Assembly: GCA_049840935.1 (NCBI GenBank)
Contig: JASGJA010000020.1
Location: forward strand, 62,001 to 126,000
Reading direction: 5' to 3'
DNA: 64,000 nucleotides
Origin: Mesorhizobium_G sp049840935
Lineage (GTDB): Bacteria > Pseudomonadota > Alphaproteobacteria > Rhizobiales > Rhizobiaceae
Part shown: positions 54,736-63,800 of the stretch, piece by piece
Position numbering within the stretch: position 1 is the first letter of the stretch
How the letters are laid out: every line of letters begins with the position of its first letter
Notes under the pieces: generated by a model
Database searches by the model: none
The model's input: only the letters and a program-made list of their open reading frames with translations
Told to the model about the DNA's origin: nothing
Program-made: the position numbers and the translations under genes

Positions 54736-56864
54736 AAGCCAAGCTCGCGGACGAATACGCGACCGATCCAACGCCAAAGTCGCGAGGCCGCACTTTCCGG
54801 CTTGGCGTCGATAAGCAAGGTTCCGCGTACAGTTTGGCCGATGGGTGTTGACGTGGCCGGCGTTTCTGCGCGCACAGCGTAGTGTGCAGTGACCGGCGTT
54901 AACGTTTTGTTGGCCTGCTGATAGACAGCGATGGGTCCGCCATTGACAGACGCGAGGTCTGGCAGATCGATACGCGTAACGCCGTATGTGCTTACCCCAA
55001 CCAGCGTGGCATCAAGCTTTGCGCGGCTGAGGTCGGCGGGGACGAAAATGGTTTTTGCGCCATCCTCAAGGCGCGCACGGTCATCGCCTTCGACATAGCC
55101 ACGGATGGCGAGCGAACCATTGCTTTCGAGATAGCCGAGTTGCTGGTTGCGCCCAACCCAACGACCTTCCGCGATTCCAGAATTTATGTCGGCGATGCGT
55201 CCATCAAAGGGTGCCCGGACGATGAGTTTGCTTTCGCGTTCTTCCAATCCCGTTCGCTGTGCCTGTAGTGATGCAAGCTGGCTCCGGATCGTACCGCTTT
55301 GCGCGCGGTCGTCGGCTTCCGCGCCGATTCTGGACAAGCGCAGTTCGGCAAGGGAAATCTCGATGTCGGTCAGCTTGCGCTCATGCGCGGTAGCTGGCGA
55401 TTGAATCTCGAAGAGCACATCGCCTTTGCGTACCTCTTGCCCGCGCGCGACATGGACAGCGGTGATTTTGCCCGGCTCTTCAGGGTAAAGTCGCGCGAAC
55501 AATTCGGGCTGGAGAACCGCTGGCGCTGTTACGCGGCTTGATACAGGCAGAAACATGAAGACGATTGCGGCCACAAACACCGCCAAAGAAAAATAAGTGC
55601 GGCGACGGCTCAGGATTTCATGTCGCATGGCGAACCATTCCTTGATCTCGCTCCAGACAGGACGGATCAGGAAGAATCCGACCTCCACCGCGAAAAGCAT
55701 GATACCGACGATTTTGATGAAGAAGTGATAAACCAGCAGCGCGATGCCGATGTAAAGCAGTAGCCGGTAGATGGTTGTCGCGATGGCGTAAGCCGTCAGG
55801 AACAAATCAATCTTGCGCGGGAAATATTCTGGCGGTTCGTCGCCGAGACCAAACAGGAATTCGCGTATGCGCCATTTCAGGTGGCGGAACGCGCGAGGCT
55901 GGAGGTTCTCGATGCCTACCGCATCGGCGAGAATGTAATAGCCGTCAAAGCGCATGAACGGGTTGGTGTTAACAACGAGGCTAAGCACCCAGCCCACCGC
56001 CGCCAGCACGAAAACAGCGCTGCGTAGCGGACCGTCCGGCAGAAACGACCATACAAGAAGCGCATAGGCGGCGACTGCGAACTCAACGAGCATACCGGCA
56101 GAGTCTATGGCGAGCCTTTGGCGGCGCTGCTTGAGTCGCCAGGCGTCCGACACGTCTGTGTAGAGCAGGGGCATCAACACCATCATCGCGAAGCCCATTG
56201 TGGGAACGCGACAGCCGTAACGGTGCGCGACATAGGCGTGGCCAAGTTCGTGCAGTGACTTGATGAAGCCTACGGAAAGCAGTGAGATGATAGCGCCTTC
56301 AAGCGTGAAGACATATGGGAAAGTGCCCTTGAACGCTTCCCATTGTCTTGAAACCAGATAAAGGCCCATCAATCCGACGATGACAGTAAGCATCAGGAAA
56401 GTGCGGGAAAACAGAGGCGATACAATCGGCCAAGTCGCTCGCAGAAATCGTGCTGGGCGAACCAGTGGTACTTTGAAAAACAGGTAATTGTGCACGATCC
56501 GCATGAAAAGCGAATGGCGTGGTTTAGACGCCGCATAGAGTGGGCGCCACGAGCCGGACGATGGTGTTGTGAAGAAAAATCCCGAGTCGAGCAGGCGGGT
56601 GGCGGTCGTGATTTCTTCGGGGCTGGCTTCGCGCCCGAAGGTTCGGGCGACCATGATCATGAGTTTGGTGACGCTGCCCGCGCGGTTCCAGAGCGAAAGC
56701 AATTGGAACATTTCATAGGTTATGCGGAAGAACCTATTGCGGATCGGGTCCAGAACGATCCAAACAGGTGCGCCGGAATAGCTTACGCCGCCGCGCACAA
56801 TTTGCAGGTCTTCCCGCAGCGCTGGCAGCGGGATATCGGCGGGTGCCGCTAGATCCCCAGCCAT
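54732..56864 (-). CDS. Site-2-type M50 protease fused to a HlyD adaptor
   Basis: This is a 710-residue fusion. Residues about 15-100 resemble a PqqD-like winged-helix domain (LREDLQIVRGGVSYSGAPVW, LDPIRNRFFRI). Residues about 155-430 are a polytopic S2P protease with HELGH at 205-209 and the third-ligand motif NPFMRFDGYY at 301-310. After a further helix near 440, a HlyD/biotinyl-lipoyl region (EEPGKITAVHVARGQEVRKG, RAPFDGRIADINSG) extends to the C-terminus. Such proteins are often called peptide zinc metalloproteases and are proposed to mature or aid export of secreted peptides or proteins. Its start overlaps the GAF-HlyD stop by 16 bases, so it is the last gene of the export operon. Confidence 0.88.
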   Translation of the reverse strand: MAGDLAAPADIPLPALREDLQIVRGGVSYSGAPVWIVLDPIRNRFFRITYEMFQLLSLWNRAGSVTKLMIMVARTFGREASPEEITTATRLLDSGFFFTTPSSGSWRPLYAASKPRHSLFMRIVHNYLFFKVPLVRPARFLRATWPIVSPLFSRTFLMLTVIVGLMGLYLVSRQWEAFKGTFPYVFTLEGAIISLLSVGFIKSLHELGHAYVAHRYGCRVPTMGFAMMVLMPLLYTDVSDAWRLKQRRQRLAIDSAGMLVEFAVAAYALLVWSFLPDGPLRSAVFVLAAVGWVLSLVVNTNPFMRFDGYYILADAVGIENLQPRAFRHLKWRIREFLFGLGDEPPEYFPRKIDLFLTAYAIATTIYRLLLYIGIALLVYHFFIKIVGIMLFAVEVGFFLIRPVWSEIKEWFAMRHEILSRRRTYFSLAVFVAAIVFMFLPVSSRVTAPAVLQPELFARLYPEEPGKITAVHVARGQEVRKGDVLFEIQSPATAHERKLTDIEISLAELRLSRIGAEADDRAQSGTIRSQLASLQAQRTGLEERESKLIVRAPFDGRIADINSGIAEGRWVGRNQQLGYLESNGSLAIRGYVEGDDRARLEDGAKTIFVPADLSRAKLDATLVGVSTYGVTRIDLPDLASVNGGPIAVYQQANKTLTPVTAHYAVRAETPATSTPIGQTVRGTLLIDAKPESAASRLWRWIGRVFVRELGF

Positions 56865-58239
56865 TGCCGTAATGCCGCGACGGGACGCCGGAACAGGTAG
56901 AAGGCAAGCGGCACCTTGTCTCCGTAGAGCTGCGCCGTTCCGCGCGTGCCAAGTCTGGTTGTCGCGTCACCATCGAACCGCGCGTAGATGCGATAGGCCA
57001 GCGTGTTGTTTTCGATGGTTTGCGCTTCGAATGAAACCGTGCGGACTTTCGCGTCGACCGGTTTCAAGGGATTGGAATCCAGAAACGCGCGCACTTTTGC
57101 GCCCTGCTTGAGCGCGATGGCATCTGCTACAGGTACATCGACGCGCAGTTCAAGCTTCGCCGGGTCCGCGATTTCCATAATGCGCTCGCCGGTAGCCACG
57201 GGACGGCCAACCCAATCGCGAGGGTCCCCGAATACGGCTACCCCCGACGCCGGAGATTTGACCTCTGTGCGGGCCAGCATATCGGCGGCATAGTCTCGCT
57301 TGGCTTCGGCCAGCGACAATTCGCTACGCGAAACGGCGAGTTCGGCGCGCATGCGCGGGTCTGTTACGGCGCTTTGCGTCACCTGTTTGAGCTTTGCTTC
57401 GGCGACGGCGATATTGCGTTCAGCCACGGCCAGTTCGTTGCGGAGAGTCGTGGAGGCAAGCCGCAAGAGGGGTTGGCCTTCAGTGACAGATTGGTTTGGT
57501 GCGACCAGAATGTCTTCAATCACGCCATCCATTGAAGGGGCCACGACGCGGGGGCTGACCGATGTTACCTCAGTAGGCGCTAGAATTGTGAGCGGAACGG
57601 GGATTGTACCCGCTGCTACCGCTGCAACTGCGAGCGTGGCGACCAGCCATCCGACTTTAAGTCTCGGCAGAACCTTTCGCTTGCCGGTGAGCGCCAGCCA
57701 TGAATGCGCATATGTCTCGGCAAGGCGGGCGGCAACGATCGAAATCCTGCTCTATCCAAGGCACTTCGCGGGACATGATCATTCCAGCGAACGGGACGCC
57801 TTCGCAGAGTCAGAAGCGGAATCCACGACATAAAACGGAAGGGATAGTCCTTGTGCTCCTGATCGTCCGGCGAGCAGTAGGCCGGGAGCACGAATTCTCG
57901 CGCTTTCGCCAAGCCAACATCTGCGCCGAGGGCGCGAACTACGCTTTCTATCCAGCGCAATCTGGGCAAGTCGCGGTCGATTTTGCTGATTGAAGACACT
58001 TGCGCGACGCGTGGCTTTCCATTGCCGAGCGTGAGCAGGAAAATTTGCCGCGCTCGCGCCAGCTTCATCGTTTCGTTGGCGATCGCGAATTGGAGTTCGC
58101 CAACGGTCGCCGCACGGCGCGCTTCGGATTCTGCTTTGAGAAGCAGTTCGATGCCAGCGCTTGCGGCCTGCTGCTGGGTGGAGCCCTGCGCCGTCGGGCC
58201 AACGGAAATTACTCTTTCGGCGGCTCTGGGTTCTGCCAT
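56849..58239 (-). pseudogene. GAF-domain HlyD adaptor (two one-base frameshifts)
   Basis: Three frame segments join into one 462-residue protein. Residues about 35-190 form a GAF-like cytoplasmic domain (ATVGELQFAIANETMKLARA, YPFRFMSWIPLL, PFAGMIMSREVPWIEQDFD). One helix follows (VGWLVATLAVAAVAAGTIPV), then a HlyD half with a lipoyl domain, coiled coil (ELAVAERNIAVAEAKLKQV) and beta-barrel (LELRVDVPVADAIALKQGAK). Breaks lie near 57810 and 57727-57729; each is repaired by removing one base. The protein should link a cytoplasmic sensor domain to the periplasmic adaptor ring. It starts seven bases after the preceding adaptor and overlaps the M50-HlyD start. Confidence 0.82.
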
Positions 58240-58246
58240 CTGAGAA

Positions 58247-59011
58247 TCAACCGTTGGGCTGGGTAAAGCGAACTGGGCCGCTCATGCCGGGCAAAATGCC
58301 GTTCGCCGGATCGGTGAAGCGGCCAATTACCTTGATTGTTTGGCTGACCGGATCGACAACGGGGGCAATCGCTGCCACTTCGGCATTCAGCGTTTCAGCC
58401 TTTTCTTCAAGGCTCATCGTGAATTTATCTCCGGGCTTCAGCCAGCGCATCCAGTTGGCGGGCAGCAGCATTTCGATTTCCAGCGCGTCATCACTGACGA
58501 TCTGCATCAAAGGCCGGGTACGATCCGTGAGTTCAGCGACATTGGCGGTTTTTGCTGCCACACGGCCATCGAACGGGGCTTTGATCTCGCATTGTTAAAT
58601 CTTGATGCGGAACGTATCGACTTCCGCCGCCGCCTGATCTGTCTTGGCTTTCGAAAGTTGGACTTCAAAGCGACCTACGGCGTTCAGCTTGGCTAGTCGC
58701 AGATTGTTGTCATACGTCAGCTGCTCGGCGGCTTGTCGAGCTTCAGACGAGCGCAATTCGGCACGCAGGCCATCGCAATCGAATGCGGCGAGCGTGTCGC
58801 CCTTCTTGAAGCTCTGCCCTTCGCGGAAAGGCAATTCGACAATACGGAATCCAAGATCGCTGGAGATTGTTGCTTCGTTTACTGCTTTGACGATGCCGCG
58901 CAAGGATGGCAAATCTTCCTGCGCTGAAGCTGCCAGCGGACTTGTCGCCAGTATAAACAGAGCGCCGATAAGGCAGCAGGGTGCTCGCAAGTGCTTCGGC
59001 CAGACCTTCAT
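58247..59011 (-). pseudogene. RND-type periplasmic adaptor with an in-frame stop
   Basis: This is a 254-codon adaptor with a signal peptide (LIGALFILATSPLAASAQ), a first lipoyl part (ATISSDLGFRIVELPFREGQ), a short coiled coil (LSKAKTDQAAAEVDTFRIKI) and the second half (APFDGRVAAKTANVAELTDR, GILPGMSGPVRF). The frame is uninterrupted except for a TAA at 58595-58597 between FRIKI and QCEIKAPFDG. A single base substitution (for example from CAA or AAA) would create it; no frameshift is involved. The length is short for the family because the beta-barrel region is compact. ATG 59011 has AAGGAAG upstream. It lies between the TolC-like gene and the GAF-HlyD gene. Confidence 0.82.
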
Positions 59012-59024
59012 TCGGCTTCCTTGC

Positions 59025-60501
59025 CTATTCGGCGGACGCCACCTGCAGCTTTGGTGCGTTGCCCCGTTCTGTCCACATATCACGCAATTGACGCGCTACC
59101 ACATCGACCGGCTGCGACAGGTCGATGCCCGTTGGGAACGGATTTATACCAAGCGAAGCGTAAACATTTGCATACGCATTTTGCAGATCTGCATAGACCA
59201 TATCGGCTTTGGCATCTGCAAGAAGCGTATTCATTTCCTCACGGATGAGCAATTGCTGGCTGGTTTTGTCGGCCTGTGTCTCCGCGCGCACCTGATTGAG
59301 AATCCGGTGCTGAACGTTCGAAAGGGCTGCCGCCGTGCCGTAGGACTTGCGCAGATGCGCGTGGCGCACGCGGCTGACATTGACCTGCGTCATGACAGCC
59401 ATCGCGACGGACAGAGCGCGCTTGTCCAGAACTTCCTCAGAAGCCTGCGAGCGAGCTTTGACGGCCGGCATGCTCATAAGCTTCAGCAGGTTCCAGCTAA
59501 CCTTTGCGCCGTAAGAGACCCATTCGTTCTGGGCAATGAACTCGTTCGAATCGTAGTTCAGCCCGGCGTAGAGGTTGAAACTCGGAAGAAGCTGGAGCAG
59601 TGCTGCCTGAACTTCCTTGTCATTCACGCAAATCTCATAGTTGACTTCGCGCATTTCCGGCCGGTTGGCAGCCGCGACGAGATATAGCTGTCCGGGATCG
59701 TTTGGCAGGTTCAGCTTGATATTGCCTCTCTTCGGCGCAACCAGATTGAAAGGCGTGCCGGGGCGAACATTCATAAGCGCCGCAAGCTTGACTCTTTGCA
59801 AGGCTAAGCTCGTTTTCAAGCGACTCGATCTCGCGCTTTACCTCAATCAACTCGCGTTCATAGGTGAGCGCTACGAGCGGCGAGGTGTCGCCGGATGCCG
59901 AAAGCGAACGGGTTTCGCGAAGGGCCTGCTGAACGCGACCTTCAAGGCCGCGCATCCGATTTACGAGGCGATCATAGCTGATCGCGCGCCAGTACGCGGT
60001 GCGGACATCCTCGATCACGCGATTGACGATCTTGCGCTTGGCTTCGACCTGGATAAGCGCCCTGTCAGACGCTTGCTGTGCGCGGACGTAAGAAAGGCCG
60101 AAGTCGAGGATATTCCAAGAGAAGGTCAGATCGGAGGTTAGGATATCCGGGTCGCGGGTTGAGGGCGTGGTGTCGTCCGCATCATTTCTGCCAGCATAAC
60201 CTGAACTGGCAACGAGATCGGGTAGGGTCGCGTAATTAGCCAGGTTAATATCGCGAAGCCTTAGTGCGGCCTCCATAACCTCGACCTGAACGTCAAGGTT
60301 GTATTTTAGTGCTCGCGCCATTGCCTCATAGAGATCGACAGAGCCGCTGATGGGCTGCTGGTTGGCATCAGCGCGCGCAAGCTTGTCCGAGCCAAATGCG
60401 AGGTTATCGGCATCTGACAGCTCTTTCGGCTTAACTGCGCAGCCACTGATTACGAGAGTGACAGCAATGGCGAGCGCCAGTTTTTTGCTGGATTTCGTCA
60501 T
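59025..60501 (-). pseudogene. TolC-like outer-membrane efflux lipoprotein (one-base frameshift)
   Basis: This is a 491-residue outer-membrane channel of the OEP family. The lipoprotein signal ends VISGC. It has two long helical-hairpin repeats (about residues 60-260 and 270-480), with segments EAALRLRDINLANYATLPDL, QASDRALIQVEAKRKIVNRV and LLQLLPSFNLYAGLNYDSNE. The frame breaks at 59795-59797, an AAA tract on the minus strand; removing one A joins NELSLA to RVKLAALMNVRPG. The start may be ATG 60501 or GTG 60513. It is first in the four-gene export operon and divergent from the giant DUF4347 gene. Confidence 0.85.
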
Positions 60502-60830
60502 GTTGTCCGCCACCCGTCCTCAAAGCTTACGCGCCAGTTCGTCATGCGCGAGCACGTCAAATGGCATTCAACTAATCGGCTAGTATTTTAAAGTTGCGGC
60601 CACTTCCAGCGGGGCGGGGGTTATGAATCGCAGAATCCCTAACTGCGTTGCATTGAATCCACACAAGGCGAGCTAAACCTCAATAATTCTAGGTAATTAG
60701 GGTCGTGATATAATATTTTATTTGCGGTAAATTTGTTTACCTACGATGTGTAAGCCCGTTGGTACTAATGCTGGAGGTCGGATTGTGCTCGGCCTCCGGT
60801 TCCCTATCTGGATCTGGTGGCGGCCATCCA
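60502..60830. other. Divergent promoter region of the export operon and giant protein gene
   Basis: This 329-base gap holds no gene. It contains an AT-rich stretch with TATAAT at 60709-60714 (a possible plus-strand -10; no good -35), a perfect palindrome at 60726-60741, and a GC hairpin with arms GGAGGTCG (60773-60780) and CGGCCTCC (60790-60797) in the likely leader of the giant gene. Confidence 0.45.
60726..60741. promoter_or_regulatory. Operator-like palindrome near the giant-gene promoter
   Basis: GGTAAA (60726-60731) and TTTACC (60736-60741) are exact reverse complements around TTTG. It lies 12 bases downstream of the TATAAT candidate, where a repressor could block transcription of the giant gene. 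The regulator is unknown. Confidence 0.4.
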
Positions 60831-63800
60831 ATGAACGAACGATTTTCTCCTCCGAGAAACCGCGCGCGGGCGCGTAAAAAAGATGCGTCGAGCGGTAAAC
60901 GCTATGGCGATATGCTCATGGAGCTGGAGCAGCGAATAGCATTCGATGCGGCGGCTGCCGATCATGCGGAAGCCGCGGCTGAGCGCCATGCGCCGAACGT
61001 AGAAAAACAACCTGAGCACGATTTCTCAGCCTTGGCGAAAGCTCTTGAGGCTCGCGGTAGCGCGCAAGAAAGTCGATCGGAGAACATACCGTCCAATGCG
61101 CCGGCGCAACGTCGCGACGGCTCTTTTAACGGCAATGTTGATAAAGATCGCGAGTTAGGGCGGCTAAGTGCGTCGACTGTCTCGCAGGAGCAGCGCCGCG
61201 GTGAACCTGATTCCGATTCGCGAAATTCTGACCGCCAGTTGCGGGCGAGTCTGGATATTACCGGCGTAAGAGAGGGGAATGTGCGCTCGCACGGCGTGGA
61301 AGGTCACAGCTTTTCGTCGGACAGTGCTCATGGTGGAAATGAGAGGCACGATACGAGTGCCGTCAAGACGCAATCCGATTCTGTGGCGAATACCGCGACT
61401 GCAACCAGTACGGCTCGCGAGATCGTATTTATAGAGGGCGATGTCGAGGACAAGGACACGCTGATCGCCAGTCTTGGGAAGGACGTTGAGGTTATAACGC
61501 TCGATCCCACCAAGGATGGCGTGGAACAGATCGCGGCTGCATTAAAGGGCCGTACGGGCATTGAAGCCATTCACATCCTGTCTCATGGCGGCGAAGGTCA
61601 GCTTACGCTTGGAACGGCGTCGCTCACCGCAGACAGTATGCAGGGTGAATATCTCGACGAACTGACGGCAATTGGCCACGCCTTGTCAGCCGATGGCGAT
61701 ATTCTGATTTATGGTTGCGATTTTACCGCTGGTGACGCCGGTCTGCGCGCTGCCATTGTGCTTGGTGGCATCACTGGCGCAGACATTGCGGCTTCGACTG
61801 ACACAACCGGTCATGCCGATCTGGGCGGCGATTGGGATCTCGAAACGCATGTCGGTGCAATCGAATCGGCAGCAATCGATCCGACTGATTGGCACCATGC
61901 ACTGGTCCAGACAACAATCAACTCGTCCGGTGGCTCTCTGGCAACCGGTGCTGACGGTTTGCGTATCTATGTCGGAAATACGGGACAGCTTCAGGTTACC
62001 TACAAAGGCCTGACGCAATTCTACAGTCCGAGCGTAACTGATACGAGTACGAGCCTCTATAACGGTATTTTTCTGGCCTACGGAAATCGCATTCTCGGAC
62101 CGAGTACCGGTGTAACCGGCATCGTTGATACCGTATGGCAGTCGGCTGGCGCGCAAACGCTGACAGGTTCAGGTACAGAAGCCGACCCCTATATCGTCAC
62201 TACCCGGCTTTACTATAATATTGGAGGCACCGCCGGATACGACGCGGGCACAGATTTGCTTGTACAGGTTCAGACGGTTTACGCGTATCCGAATGCTTTT
62301 TTTACCCAGAACGTGACGGTTACGCCACCGACTGCAAACGGGCAAGTTATCAAGTATTACCATACACTTGACACCTATCTGGCCGGTATCGACGCAGGGC
62401 CTGCATTTTCGCTGGATCCCAGCCTTGCAATCAACAACATCACCAATGGAGATCCTTCTTACGTTGGCGTGCGTCGAGGCATCGGTACATCTACTGAAGC
62501 CGTCGTCGGCTTCGCGGAAGTTGAAGGCAGCCTAGAGTTCGATCGCTATTACTCAGCGGTCTACAACGGCATGTACGCCAGCATGGATAATGGTGGCGAT
62601 TTGGCCAATACCTGGAATACGAACGCCAACACCGATAACGGCATTGCGGTTCAGTTCACGCTCGGCGCGATTACCAGCGCACAAACCTTTAGCTATCGCA
62701 TCGCGTTTGATGGCGATACGACGCTTGATTTGGACGCCAATAACAGCACTGCGACCGGCACGAGCTATGCCGGAACGTTTCAGGCAACGACCGGCAGTCA
62801 GGTTGCGGTTGTCGATACGGATGTCGATATCACAAACGTCATTGGTGGGATTGCCGATGCGACCGTCACGCTAACAAATCCGCAAAGCGGCGATGTGCTG
62901 ACCGTAGACGACGGCGCTTTGCCTGCGGGCATTACGGTGACGGTGCATTCCGCCTATTCGATTACGATTGCTGGTGTTGCTGATGCCGCGGCATATGAAG
63001 CGGCGCTTCAGGCGATCAAGTTTTCGAGCACGAGCGGTGTCACTTCGACGCGCAGTTTTACTGTGGCTGTACATAACCAGCTCAATTCAGTCACAACGAC
63101 CGCCACGTCTACATTGAGCGGTAATTTCAGTCCCATCGTGGACCTTAATTCTGGGCTGACTGGCGTCGTTCAAACCAACAACATCGTTGCGAACGGTGAT
63201 TTCTCCGATTTCGCGGACAGGCCCTTTGGATGGACCGAAGGCGGAACAGGCACGGCGACCGACAGCGGAGTGACAGGCCGCTATGCCTTCACATCGGATA
63301 GTGCTGCCACACTCACGCAAGCAGGGCTGACCGGGCTGAATGTAGGTCCGGGCCTGAACGGTGCTGGCCAGCTTACGCTCGACATTGGATGGGTAAACAG
63401 CAGCGCTTTGTCGCGCACCTTCGATATTCAGGTTGGCGGCGTAACATATGCGCGCCTTACAACCGATCTCGTGGGTACGGGCGGGACCATTGCCTATCTC
63501 AATGGCGCGACAAACGCTTCGGGAACCACTGCTTCGATCGCCATTACGGCAATAAGCAGTGGCAGTGGAACGCTGACGTCAATAACTATCAATCTGCCCT
63601 CGAACGTTGCCGCATCGGGGAGCCTGGTTTTCAGCGCAAGCAACTCTGGCGATGACATCTATATCGACACTGTTCGGCTGCGTACGAACATTACTTCAAT
63701 GGCCGACCAGACGCCGGGATCGAACTGGAACGCGACCTATACTGAAAACGGTACGCCGGTTGCGATTTCCGATACCGATAATGATGTTCGCGACGGTGAC

